From Microbacterium sp. BLY (GTDB taxonomy: Bacteria; Actinomycetota; Actinomycetes; Actinomycetales; Microbacteriaceae), in the NCBI RefSeq assembly GCF_017939615.1, contig NZ_JAGKSR010000001.1, forward strand, positions 682,001 through 746,000: DNA of 64,000 bases, in the 5' to 3' direction. This document shows positions 16,313-25,136 of this stretch, one piece after another. A program made the translations under genes and the position numbers. The stretch's first letter is position 1, and each line of letters opens with the position of its first letter. The notes under the pieces are model-generated. The model did not search any database and had not been told where the DNA came from. It saw nothing but the letters and a program-made list of their open reading frames with translations.

Positions 16313-17356
16313 TCAGGACGACGTCCTGCCGCCTCCCGGGTCGGATGAGGATGCGGAGGCTCCGACGGGGAAGGGATCGCCCTTCGCGTCGGACTTGAGG
16401 ATCGTGGTCTTCGCCTTGCCGCGCTTGCTGAAGACGTCGTAGGCGACGGCGACGACGATGATCGCGCCCATCACGATCTGCTGGATGTACGAGCCGATCC
16501 CGATGAGGTTCATGATGTTGCCGAGGATGCCGACGATGAGCGCACCGGCGAGCGTGCCCATCACGGTGCCGACGCCGCCGGAGAAGCTCGTGCCACCGAT
16601 GATCGGGGCGGTGATGGCCTGCAGCTCGTAGCCGACACCGGCGTTGGGGAGGCCGGCGTTGACGCGGGACATGAAGATCACACCGGCGATGCCGACGAGG
16701 GCGCCGTTGACGAGGAACGCCTGGTACTTCACGCGCTCCACCGAGATCCCGGCGGCACGCGCGGCCTCCTCGTTGCCGCCCACCGCGTACACCGAGCGGC
16801 CGTACCGGGTCTGGTTCATCAGGTACCAGATCACGATCGTCACGCCGATCAGCACGAGCACCGGGATCGGCAGCCAGCCGAGGTTGCCCTGGCCGATGAG
16901 GATGAAGTCGCCCAGCTGGAGGACGTTCTGCCCCTGGGTCAGCTCCAGCACCGCGCCGCGGGCCATCAGCATCATGCCGAGCGTCACGATGAACGCGGGG
17001 GTCTTCAGCGTCGCGACGAGGAAGGCGTTCACGAGGTTGCAGAGCATGCCGATGAGGATGCCGGCGAGGATCGCGAGCAGCAGGTTGCCCGTCGACTTGT
17101 ACACGAGCACCGACACCACGCCGGCGAACGCCATGACGGCGCCCGCGGACAGGTCGATCATGCCGCCGATGATCAGCGTCATCGCCCCGAAGGCGAGGAT
17201 CGTGATCACCGCGACCTGGCGCAGCACGTTGAAGATGTTGTCCGAACTCAGGAAGTTCGGGCTCAGGAAGCTCGCCGCGACGATCACCACCAGCAGGATG
17301 ATGTAGATCGAGAAGCGGTTCACCTCGAGTCTCTTCAGGTTGGAGAGCATTGTCAT
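16313..17356 (-). CDS. Sugar/polyol ABC transporter permease (RbsC type)
   Basis: The 347-residue membrane protein has 8-10 hydrophobic segments and the BPD_transp_2 signature GGMIDLSAGAVMAFAG near residue 65. The region GGNEEAARAAGISVERVKY is the coupling loop that contacts the ATPase. Its start overlaps the stop of the ATPase gene by 4 bp (ATGA). It is the membrane part of the importer encoded by 15253-18852. Confidence 0.93.
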   Translation of the reverse strand: MTMLSNLKRLEVNRFSIYIILLVVIVAASFLSPNFLSSDNIFNVLRQVAVITILAFGAMTLIIGGMIDLSAGAVMAFAGVVSVLVYKSTGNLLLAILAGILIGMLCNLVNAFLVATLKTPAFIVTLGMMLMARGAVLELTQGQNVLQLGDFILIGQGNLGWLPIPVLVLIGVTIVIWYLMNQTRYGRSVYAVGGNEEAARAAGISVERVKYQAFLVNGALVGIAGVIFMSRVNAGLPNAGVGYELQAITAPIIGGTSFSGGVGTVMGTLAGALIVGILGNIMNLIGIGSYIQQIVMGAIIVVAVAYDVFSKRGKAKTTILKSDAKGDPFPVGASASSSDPGGGRTSS

Positions 17357-18852
17357 GCCACCTCGATTTCATTCATGGCGTAGGTGAGGATGGTTTCCTG
17401 CGAGAACTGATCGGGCGTCAGCTCCGCGGTGAGGCGTCCGGCCGACATCACGTAGATGCGGTCGCACATGCCGATGAGCTCGGGGAGCTCGGACGAGATC
17501 ATGAGGATGCCGCGGCCCTGGCGGGCGAGCTCCGTCATGATCTTGTAGATCTCGAACTTCGCGCCCACGTCGATGCCGCGGGTGGGCTCGTCGAGGAGCA
17601 GCACCTTCGGGTCGGCGATCAGCCAGCGGGCCAGGAGCACCTTCTGCTGGTTGCCGCCGCTGAGGTTCGCGATGCGCGTCTGCAGGCTCGGCGCCTTGAC
17701 GTTCATCTTCCGGAAGTACTCGGTGACGAGCTCCTCCTCCTCCCGACGCCGGGCGAAGCCGCCGTGGATCACCTTGCGGAGGCTGGCGAGGGTGGCGTTC
17801 TTCATGATGCTCAGCTGCGGGACGATGCCGACCAGGCGGCGGTCCTCGGACAGCATCGCGACGCCCGCCTTGATCGCCTGGGTCGGGTTCTTGATCTTCA
17901 CGGTCTGCGTGTCGACCTCGATCTCCCCGGCATCCAGCTTGTCGAGGCCGAATACGGCGCGGATGACCTCGCTGCGCCCGGCGCCGATGAGTCCGGCCAG
18001 CCCGACGATCTCGCCGGCGCGGATGTGCAGGTCGATGTCCTCGAACATGTGCTCGGCCGACAGCCCGGTGGCCCGGAAGACCGTGTCGCCGATCTCGACG
18101 TGCTCCTTCGGGTAGGACTGGTGGTCGAGGTCACGACCAACCATCTGCGCGATCACCTGGCTCGACGTGATCTCGGAGGCCGGCTGCGAGCTCACCACGG
18201 TGCCGTCCCGCAGCACGCTGATGTCGTCGGCGAGCTCGAAGACCTCGTCCATCTTGTGCGAGATGTAGATGATCGACTTGCCCTGGGCGCGCAGGTCGCG
18301 GATCTTCGCGAACAGCGACTCGACCTCCTTGTGCGCGATCGCCGAGGTCGGCTCGTCCATGATCAGCACGTCCGCGCTGTGGTAGACGGCGCGGAGGATC
18401 TCGAGGGTCTGGATCTCCGACACGGTGAGCGTGCCGAGGCGGCGGTTGATGGAGAAGTCGAGGCCCTCCTCGGCGAGGATGCGCCGGGCCTCGCTGCGGA
18501 TGAACCGCCAGTCGACCTTGCCGAACTTCATCGGCAGGCGGCCGAGGAAGAAGCTCTCGGCGATGGTCATGCCGGGCACGTAGTTGAGCTCCTGCGAGAT
18601 CATCGCGATGCCGCGGGCGCGGGCGTCGATGGGGTTCTTGATCCGCACCTCCTCGCCGCGCACCCGGATGGTGCCGGCGTCGGGCTGGTAGATGCCGTTG
18701 ATGATCTTCATCAACGTCGACTTGCCGGCGCCGTTCTCTCCGCACAGGGCGTGGACGGTGCCGGGGCGCACGTCGAACGAGACGTCGTCCAGGGCCTTCA
18801 CGCCGGGGAACGACTTCGAGACGCCCTCGACGGACAGCAGGGTCTCGGTCAT
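17353..18852 (-). CDS. Sugar/polyol ABC transporter ATPase with two nucleotide-binding domains (RbsA type)
   Basis: The 499-residue protein has two ABC domains. The first has Walker A GENGAGKST, TVSEIQ in the signature region and LIMDEPTSA. The second has a degenerate Walker A (AGLIGAGRSEV), LSGGNQQK and LLLDEPTRG. This asymmetry is normal for RbsA/MglA proteins. ATG 18852 is chosen because it fits the first strand of domain 1 and overlaps the dehydrogenase stop by 4 bp. It powers the RbsC-type permease encoded downstream. Confidence 0.95.
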   Translation of the reverse strand: MTETLLSVEGVSKSFPGVKALDDVSFDVRPGTVHALCGENGAGKSTLMKIINGIYQPDAGTIRVRGEEVRIKNPIDARARGIAMISQELNYVPGMTIAESFFLGRLPMKFGKVDWRFIRSEARRILAEEGLDFSINRRLGTLTVSEIQTLEILRAVYHSADVLIMDEPTSAIAHKEVESLFAKIRDLRAQGKSIIYISHKMDEVFELADDISVLRDGTVVSSQPASEITSSQVIAQMVGRDLDHQSYPKEHVEIGDTVFRATGLSAEHMFEDIDLHIRAGEIVGLAGLIGAGRSEVIRAVFGLDKLDAGEIEVDTQTVKIKNPTQAIKAGVAMLSEDRRLVGIVPQLSIMKNATLASLRKVIHGGFARRREEEELVTEYFRKMNVKAPSLQTRIANLSGGNQQKVLLARWLIADPKVLLLDEPTRGIDVGAKFEIYKIMTELARQGRGILMISSELPELIGMCDRIYVMSAGRLTAELTPDQFSQETILTYAMNEIEVA

Positions 18853-19904
18853 GACGCCGCCTTCACGGCGGGCTCGTCGACGCGCCGGACGCGGGGCAGG
18901 ACGATGCGCTTGAGGGAGTCGATCGACCCCTCGCCCGACAGCGCCTCCTCCACCTGCTCGATGCCGTACACGTGGGTCACGAGCGAGTCGAGCTCCACCT
19001 GACCGGATTCGAGGAGCGCACGGGCGATGGGCCACGTGCCGGTGTACCGGAAGATGCCGGTGACGTTGAGCTCGCGCATGGCGACCTCGGGCACCGACAG
19101 CGGGAACTCGTCGGCGCTGCCCACGAGCACGACCGTGCCGCCGGCCCGGGTGGAGCGGATGCCGTTGACGATGGCGGGCGTCGCGCCGGAGGCGTCGATG
19201 AACACGTTCGCCTCCAGCTCCACGGTGGAGTCGGCGGCCGGGTCGACCGTGCGCGCGCCGTACGACGCGGCGAGCTCGCGGCGCGCCGGGTTGATGTCGG
19301 CGATCACCACGTCGACGGCGCCGAACGCCTTCGCGACCTGCGCCGTGATGATGCCGATCGGGCCGCCTCCGGCGATCAGCACGGTGTCGCCGACCTTGAT
19401 GCCGCCCTTCTGCGCGGCCGCGATCGCGACCGACAGAGGCTCCATGAGGGCCGCGGCGTGATCGCTGATCGAGTCGGGGACGTCGTAGGCGAAGTCGTCC
19501 TGGATGAGCACGTAGTCGCAGAACGCGCCGTCCACGGGCGGGGTGGCGTAGAAGGCCATCTGCGGGCAGAGGTTGTAGTCGCCCGCCCGGCAGAAGTCGC
19601 AGCGACGACAGGGCCGCTGCGGCTCGATGGCGACGCGCCGGCCGATCCGCGCCGGGTCGACGTCCGCACCCACCGCGACGATGCGTCCGCTCACCTCGTG
19701 GCCGAGGATGAGCAGGCTGTCGACGATGTACGGGCCGATGCGGCCGTGCTCGTAGTAGTGCACGTCGGAGCCGCAGACGCCGACGCTGGCGACCTCGATC
19801 AGCACCTCGTCGGCCGCGGGGACCGGGACGGGGCGCTCCTCGAGCGCCAGGTCCTTCACCCCCCGCAGCACGCTGGCGGTCATGGTGGTGGGGATCTCCG
19901 TCAT
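18849..19904 (-). CDS. Zinc-dependent polyol dehydrogenase (sorbitol/xylitol dehydrogenase family)
   Basis: The 351-residue MDR enzyme has the catalytic zinc site (GVCGSDVHYYEHGRIG, GHE), an intact structural-zinc lobe (PCRRCDFCRAGDYNLC) and the Rossmann motif AGGGPIGI. The YYEHGRIG and YATPPVDGAFCDYV stretches are typical of sorbitol/xylitol/L-arabinitol dehydrogenases, which oxidise polyols to ketoses with NAD. It is the most informative gene for the substrate class of this operon: a polyol. The exact polyol remains open. Confidence 0.9.
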   Translation of the reverse strand: MTEIPTTMTASVLRGVKDLALEERPVPVPAADEVLIEVASVGVCGSDVHYYEHGRIGPYIVDSLLILGHEVSGRIVAVGADVDPARIGRRVAIEPQRPCRRCDFCRAGDYNLCPQMAFYATPPVDGAFCDYVLIQDDFAYDVPDSISDHAAALMEPLSVAIAAAQKGGIKVGDTVLIAGGGPIGIITAQVAKAFGAVDVVIADINPARRELAASYGARTVDPAADSTVELEANVFIDASGATPAIVNGIRSTRAGGTVVLVGSADEFPLSVPEVAMRELNVTGIFRYTGTWPIARALLESGQVELDSLVTHVYGIEQVEEALSGEGSIDSLKRIVLPRVRRVDEPAVKAAS

Positions 19905-19944
19905 GGGTGTCCTCTCTCTCCTGTGGAAGCGGGCATGCGTCCGC

Positions 19945-21402
19945 CTAGAACCGTCGGCCGTCGGCCTGGAGCTCGGCGAGCTCGAGGTAGCGGTCCGCGA
20001 TGTCGGTGCGATCGGCGGCGGGGGCGGTGACGGAGGTGACCTCCGGCCGCCACTCCGCGGTCACCGCGGCGACCGTGGTCCCGCGCCACACGGCCGCGGC
20101 CTGCACGGCGGCGCCGCGGGCGGTGCCCTCCGGCGCGTCGACGGTGTGCACCGGGCGCCCCGTGAGGTCGGCGATCACCTGGCGGTAGGCGAGCGACCGT
20201 GCGCCGCCTCCGATGGCGACGGTGTTGCCGGTCACCGGGATGCCGAGGTCGGCGACGGCCCGCTCTCCGCGGACCAGGCCGAGCACGACGCCCTCGAAGG
20301 CGGCCAGGGCGAGCTGCTCGCGGCTGGTCGCGGTGGTGAGCCCGGCGAGCATGCCCCGCGCGCCGGGGAGCCGCGGCGAGCGCTCGCCGTCGAGATAGGC
20401 GGCGAGCACGGGACGGTCGGGGTCGAGCGGCGCGTCGAGGGCGAGGGCCGTCAGCGTGGCATGGTCGACGGCGAGCAGCCGGGCCATCGTGTCGGTGACC
20501 TTGGTGGCGTTGAGCGTGCAGACGAGCGGCAGGTACCCGCCGGTGACGTTGGCGACGCCGTCGACGGCTCCGCGGGGGTCGACGACCGGGTCGGGTGTGG
20601 TGGCGAACACCACGCCGGAGGTACCGAGGCTGTAGGCGATGTCGCCGGCGCCGAGACCGATGCCCTGCGCCGCGAGGTGCTGGTCGCCCCCGCCCGCGCT
20701 GACGACCGCGGCGGGATCGACGCCCAGCGCCGCGGCGGCCTCGGGGAGGATGCGTCCGGCGGCCTCGTCGGGCCCGAGCACCTCGGGCAGCAGCGCCGCC
20801 CAGTCGCGGGGACCCACGAACTCGTCCAGGATGTCGGTGCGCCAGCGCCCGGCGGCGGCCGCGTAGTAGCCGGTGCCGGACGCATCGGAGCGGTCGGTGA
20901 CGTGGCGGCCGGTGAGGCGGAAGGTCAGCCAGTCGTGCGGGACGGCGAGGTGGCGGGTGCGGTCCCACGTCTCGGCATCCGTCTCGGCGAGCTGGACGAG
21001 CTTGGACAGGGTGATGGCCGCGGACGGCACGATGCCGATCTCCTCGGCCCACCACGACGCGGGGCGGGCTCGGAGCAGCGCGGACGCCTGCGGGGCCGAG
21101 GTCGTGTCGTTCCACAGGCGCGCCGGGCGCAGCACCCCGCCGTCGGCGCCCGAGACGACGAGTCCGTGGCACTGCGCCCCGACGCCGACGCCGACGATGC
21201 GGACGTCGTGGTCGGCCCGCGCCTCGGTCATGGCGAGGACGAGCGCCTGCCACCACGCCTGCGGGTCCTGGGTGCTCACGGGCGGGTGGGTGACCGGGTG
21301 CGGCGCCCGGCCGGTCCCGATGAGGGCTCCGGTCGTGGCGTCCCTGAGCTCGACGGTGCAGGACTGCGTGGAGCTGTCGACTCCGGCGACGACGTCGATC
21401 AT
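19945..21402 (-). CDS. FGGY carbohydrate kinase, xylulokinase-like
   Basis: The 485-residue protein has the FGGY phosphate-binding start VAGVDSSTQSCTVELRD, the GQCHG-like loop AQCHGLVV, SDASGTGYY and the C-terminal NTVAIGGGARS. It is closest to xylulokinases and would phosphorylate D-xylulose or a related ketose formed by the polyol dehydrogenase. ATG 21402 overlaps the SIS gene stop by 4 bp (ATGA). A second, shorter FGGY kinase lies at 23760-25070; both share the DSSTQSC start but differ in length and middle sequence. Confidence 0.88.
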   Translation of the reverse strand: MIDVVAGVDSSTQSCTVELRDATTGALIGTGRAPHPVTHPPVSTQDPQAWWQALVLAMTEARADHDVRIVGVGVGAQCHGLVVSGADGGVLRPARLWNDTTSAPQASALLRARPASWWAEEIGIVPSAAITLSKLVQLAETDAETWDRTRHLAVPHDWLTFRLTGRHVTDRSDASGTGYYAAAAGRWRTDILDEFVGPRDWAALLPEVLGPDEAAGRILPEAAAALGVDPAAVVSAGGGDQHLAAQGIGLGAGDIAYSLGTSGVVFATTPDPVVDPRGAVDGVANVTGGYLPLVCTLNATKVTDTMARLLAVDHATLTALALDAPLDPDRPVLAAYLDGERSPRLPGARGMLAGLTTATSREQLALAAFEGVVLGLVRGERAVADLGIPVTGNTVAIGGGARSLAYRQVIADLTGRPVHTVDAPEGTARGAAVQAAAVWRGTTVAAVTAEWRPEVTSVTAPAADRTDIADRYLELAELQADGRRF

Positions 21403-22091
21403 CGCGCACCCCCGGCGGGAGCGGGGATGACGATGCGCGCGGGGTCCGCGGGCAGATCCTCGAGGCGTCCGACGGCACCGGCGGGGTGCGTGGTCATGAA
21501 CTCCGCCCACGTGTAGCCACGGCCGCGCATGAGCACCTCCGCGAGCGCGTCGCCCCAGGCGGACTGGGCGATGGTGATGCCGGTGGCCACGATGCCGCCG
21601 ATGTCGGCGGTGGGCGACACCGCGACGGCCACGCTGTGGTCGGCGAGCTGCGCCAGCGGGGTCGTGTGGCTGCGGGTGAGGGCGATGACGCGGGCGCCGC
21701 GGCCGCGGGCGATGCGGGCGAGCTGCACGACCTCGTCGGAGGCGCCGCCGTTGGAGATGAGCAGGACGAGGTCGTCGGCCGTGATCGCGCCGGACGCGCC
21801 GTGCAGACCGTCCATCGGGGAGAACGGGAGCGCGGGAGTGCCGGTGACCGACAGGATGTGCGCCATCCGGCGGGCGACGGTGCCGGAGGTCCCCGAGCCG
21901 CCGACGAACAGCTTGCCGGTCCCGGCGAGGATCAGCGACGCGGCGGTCACGAGGGTGTCGTCGATCGTGTCGATGAGCGCCGTCACGGCGTCGGCCTCGG
22001 CCCGCAGGCGCTCGCGCGCCACTGCCAGGATGTCGTCATTGACCGTCAACACGTCTCCTTCGATCGCGCCGTGCAGATCCACTGCGCTCAT
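21399..22091 (-). CDS. SIS-domain protein, phosphosugar isomerase-like
   Basis: The 230-residue protein has one SIS domain resembling KpsF/GutQ/KdsD arabinose-5-phosphate isomerases and 6-phospho-3-hexuloisomerase: FVGGSGTSGTVARRMAHIL, LLISNGGASDE and TTHPAGAVGR. The lysine of the GxGKSG loop in KdsD-type enzymes is threonine here, and HGDLG has become HGASG, so activity may be altered. It is the first gene of the long - strand operon. An isomerase acting on the phosphorylated ketose is the simplest role, but its substrate is not known. Confidence 0.82.
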   Translation of the reverse strand: MSAVDLHGAIEGDVLTVNDDILAVARERLRAEADAVTALIDTIDDTLVTAASLILAGTGKLFVGGSGTSGTVARRMAHILSVTGTPALPFSPMDGLHGASGAITADDLVLLISNGGASDEVVQLARIARGRGARVIALTRSHTTPLAQLADHSVAVAVSPTADIGGIVATGITIAQSAWGDALAEVLMRGRGYTWAEFMTTHPAGAVGRLEDLPADPARIVIPAPAGGAR

Positions 22092-22096
22092 CTGTG

Positions 22097-22120
22097 ATGC
22101 TTGGATGTACGTTTGAGCAT
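22097..22120. promoter_or_regulatory. Inverted repeat in the SIS-SorC divergent region, candidate SorC operator
   Basis: ATGCT-N14-AGCAT spans 22097-22120. Its right arm overlaps TATGCT (minus strand, 22116-22121), a plausible -10 of the SIS-led operon 24 nt before its ATG. This fits repression by the divergently encoded SorC protein. Confidence 0.45.
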
Positions 22121-22158
22121 AGGAAAGCGGCCGGAGTCGGAGGAAGGCAGAATCACAT

Positions 22159-23139
22159 ATGTCACAGTTTCGTGATTTCAGCGCTCAAATGAGCGATGCG
22201 TCGAAAGGCCTGGAACACGAGCGCGCGCTGATGGCCGCCGTGGCCAGGGCCCACTATCTGGAGGACCGATCCCGGGTCGAGATCTCCGACGCGCTGGGCA
22301 TCTCCCGCTTCAAGGTGGCCCGTTTGCTCACCCGCGCCAGGGAGGAGGGCGTGGTCACGATCGAGATCCACGACTGGGGCCTGCCGGACGTCGAGCTCAG
22401 CCAGCGCCTGCAGGACAAGCTCGGCCTCGAGAACTGCCTCGTCGTCCGCTCCCACGGCGATGACGACGACGTCCGCCGCCAGATCGGCGCCGCCGCGGCC
22501 CGCGCGCTCAGCGACACCCTCCACGAGGACGAGGTGCTCGGCGTCACCTGGGGCCGCACCCTCACCGCCACCGCCAGCCAGTTCGCCCACCTGCCGCGCC
22601 TGTCGATCGTGCAGCTCACCGGGGTGGTCGCCGGCGACCTCGCCTCCTCCCCCATCGAGGTCGTCCGGCAGACGTCGCGGCGCGCGGGCGGCGCGGTCTA
22701 CCCCATCTTCTCGCCCCTCATCGTCGGAGACCGGGACACCGCGGCGAGCCTGCGCAACCACCCCGACATCCGCTCCGCGATGGACCTGTTCCCCTCCGTC
22801 ACGACCGCCCTGCTCTCGGTCGGCGCGTGGGATCCGCCCGTGTCGCAGGTGCGGGACGTGCTCCCCATCGACGACCTCGCGAACGCCCTGCGCAAGGGGT
22901 GCGTGGCCGACATCGCCGGCATCCTCATCGGCAGCGACGGCACCCCGGTCGACGAGGGGTTCCAGGACCGCTGCGTGAACATCTCCTACGCCCAGCTGCA
23001 GAAGGTGCCCCGCGTGGTCGCGGTGGCGGGCGGTGCCGCCAAGGCCGACGCCATCCGCACGGTCTCCCGGGTCGGCCTCATCACGGAGCTGTTCACCGAT
23101 CACGCGCTCGCCCAGGCCGTGCTCGCGGAGGACGAATGA
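22159..23139 (+). CDS. SorC-family sugar-responsive transcriptional regulator
   Basis: The 326-residue protein has an N-terminal HTH (about residues 30-60, DRSRVEISDALGISRFKVARLL) and the SorC sugar-phosphate-binding domain (GVTWGRTL, VAVAGGAAKADAI). Family members bind phosphorylated sugars and control sugar/polyol operons. It is divergent from the ABC/polyol operon and is the likely regulator of both directions. The first ATG has GGAGG and AAGG upstream but at long spacing, so the start is slightly uncertain. Its stop overlaps the next gene by 4 bp. Confidence 0.9.
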   Translation: MSQFRDFSAQMSDASKGLEHERALMAAVARAHYLEDRSRVEISDALGISRFKVARLLTRAREEGVVTIEIHDWGLPDVELSQRLQDKLGLENCLVVRSHGDDDDVRRQIGAAAARALSDTLHEDEVLGVTWGRTLTATASQFAHLPRLSIVQLTGVVAGDLASSPIEVVRQTSRRAGGAVYPIFSPLIVGDRDTAASLRNHPDIRSAMDLFPSVTTALLSVGAWDPPVSQVRDVLPIDDLANALRKGCVADIAGILIGSDGTPVDEGFQDRCVNISYAQLQKVPRVVAVAGGAAKADAIRTVSRVGLITELFTDHALAQAVLAEDE

Positions 23140-23753
23140 TCCAGGTCGCCGGGTCGCTGTGGTCGGTGCCCGCGGCGGAACGGCGGGCGACCGCGGAGCG
23201 CCTGCGGGCGGCCGGACTGCGCCGTCTGCACTGGGACACGACCGACGGGCGGTTCGCCGCCGCGGGCGGCTTCCGCGCCGAGGAGGCGGCGACCCTCGCC
23301 GCCGAGACCGGGCTGACGGCGGAGGCGCACGTGATGGCGCGGCGTTCCGCGGTCGAGGTCGACCCGTGGACCGACTTCTGCGACCTCGTCGTCGTGCACG
23401 TCGAGAGCGAGGACTGGGAGGCCGCCGTCGATCGCATCGTGCGCCGCGGCGGCACGCCGGGGCTGGCGGTGTCTCCGCAGACCCCGGCGACCAGCGTGCC
23501 GGCGGACCTCGCGGTGCTCTGCATGTCGATCGTGCCGGGTCAGGCCGGCAGCGCGTTCGACCGCACCGTCCTCGCCAAGGTCAGCGCCCTGCGGGAGTCC
23601 GCACCGACGCGGCGGATCGGCGTCGACGGCGGCGTGCGCCGGGCGGACGCGACGGCCCTGGCGGTGGCCGGCGCCGATTGGGTCGTCGTCGGCACCGACC
23701 TCATCGGCGACCGGACCGCGGCCTGGGCCGACCTTCTCTCACCCCCCGCCTGA
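23136..23753 (+). CDS. Ribulose-phosphate 3-epimerase-like protein
   Basis: The 205-residue TIM-barrel protein keeps the positions expected for metal and acid/base residues of RPE: HWDTTDGRF in place of HxDVMDGxF, EAHVM in place of DVHLM, and GVDGGVRRADA. The PGFGGQ loop is altered to PGQAGSAFD and the protein is about 15 residues shorter than usual, so it may act on another ketose phosphate, as AlsE does. The start ATG at 23136 overlaps the SorC stop (ATGA), placing regulator and enzyme in one coupled unit. Confidence 0.8.
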   Translation: MIQVAGSLWSVPAAERRATAERLRAAGLRRLHWDTTDGRFAAAGGFRAEEAATLAAETGLTAEAHVMARRSAVEVDPWTDFCDLVVVHVESEDWEAAVDRIVRRGGTPGLAVSPQTPATSVPADLAVLCMSIVPGQAGSAFDRTVLAKVSALRESAPTRRIGVDGGVRRADATALAVAGADWVVVGTDLIGDRTAAWADLLSPPA

Positions 23754-23759
23754 GCGCGG

Positions 23760-25070
23760 TCAGGCGGCCGGAGGCAGCTCCCGCCCGAGCGTCCGCGCCG
23801 CCTGGCGGGCCATGCCCCAGGCCACGTATTCGCCGGGAGGCGGCGCGTCGATCGGGATGTCCAGGATCAGCGGCGCGATCGCCCGCACGGCCGCCGACCG
23901 GGCACCGCCGCCGATGAGGATTCCGCGCTCCGCCGGCACCCGGAGGCCGCGGATGGCGTCGAGGCCGTAGCGCAGACCGCCGAGCACCCCTTCGAACGCC
24001 GCACGGGCGAGGTTCTCGCGCGTCGTCGACCCGAGCGTCATGCCGAAGAGGGTCCCGGTCGCGTCGGGGAGGTTCGGCGTGCGCTCTCCCTCGAAGTACG
24101 GCTCGAGCACCAGCCCGCCCGCGCCGGGCTCCGCGGCGAGCGCGAGCCGGCCGAGGCCCTCGTGGTCGACGCCGAGGAGGGCCGCGACCACGTCGAGCAC
24201 CCGGGCGGCGTTCACCGTGGCGACGAGGGGCAGATGCCCGCCGGCCGCATCCGCGAAGCCCGCCACGGTGCCGGTGGGATCGACCGTGCGGTGCGCGCTC
24301 GTCGCGAAGGCCGTGCCGCTCGTCCCGAGGGAGAGCACGAGGTCGCCCACGCCCGCACCGAGGCCGAGGGCGGCGCCCGCGTTGTCGCCGGATCCGGGGC
24401 CGACGGGCCGTCCTCTGTCGTCCAGGACGGCCGCGTCGTGCGCCAGCACCCGCGGCAGGATCGCGTCCTGTCCGAGCGCCGCGCGGAACAGCTCGCGATC
24501 GTAGCCGGCGTCGGTCCAGTACCCGGTCCCCGACGCCTCGGAACGATCGGTCACGAGCTCCTCCAGCACAGGCCCGCGGGCGCTCTGCGGTCCGAACCCG
24601 CGCAGGCGCCACGTGAGCCAGTCGTGCGGGAGCGCCACCGCCGCCACCCGGCGCGCGTTCGCGGGCTCGTGCTCCCGCAGCCAGCGCACCTTGGTGAGCG
24701 TGAAGGAGGGCACGGGCACGAGTCCCGTGCGCTCGGCGAGTGCCGCCGCACCGTGCTCGGCGATGAGGGCGGCGGCGGCATCGGCCGACCGCAGATCGTT
24801 CCACAGCAGCGCGGGCCGGACGACCCGGCCCTGCGCGTCGAGCGTGACCATGCCGTGCTGCTGGCCGCTGATCGCCCACGCGCGGACGTCGTCGAAGCCG
24901 CCTGCGGCCACGATCGCCGCCTGCAGGGCACGCCACCACTCCTCGGGGTCGACCTCGGTCCCCGGCGGGTGGGGCGCGCGGCCCTCCCGGATGACCCGGC
25001 CGGAGACCGCGTCGGCGATGACGACTTTGCAGGACTGCGTCGAGGAGTCGATTCCCGCCACGAGTTCCAT
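23760..25070 (-). CDS. xylB: FGGY carbohydrate kinase, probable xylulokinase
   Basis: The 436-residue protein has the FGGY start [51 protein letters not shown] and ILIGGGARS. These match xylulokinase, which phosphorylates D-xylulose to xylulose 5-phosphate for the pentose phosphate pathway. It converges on the epimerase-like gene with 6 bp between the stops and is probably expressed from its own promoter near 25080. No xylose isomerase gene lies in the window. Confidence 0.85.
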   Translation of the reverse strand: MELVAGIDSSTQSCKVVIADAVSGRVIREGRAPHPPGTEVDPEEWWRALQAAIVAAGGFDDVRAWAISGQQHGMVTLDAQGRVVRPALLWNDLRSADAAAALIAEHGAAALAERTGLVPVPSFTLTKVRWLREHEPANARRVAAVALPHDWLTWRLRGFGPQSARGPVLEELVTDRSEASGTGYWTDAGYDRELFRAALGQDAILPRVLAHDAAVLDDRGRPVGPGSGDNAGAALGLGAGVGDLVLSLGTSGTAFATSAHRTVDPTGTVAGFADAAGGHLPLVATVNAARVLDVVAALLGVDHEGLGRLALAAEPGAGGLVLEPYFEGERTPNLPDATGTLFGMTLGSTTRENLARAAFEGVLGGLRYGLDAIRGLRVPAERGILIGGGARSAAVRAIAPLILDIPIDAPPPGEYVAWGMARQAARTLGRELPPAA

Positions 25071-25136
25071 GCTGCGATCATCCCATGCGCGGACTCGCCA
25101 GCCCTCGCGACGACCCCGCAGAACCCGTCGAATCGC

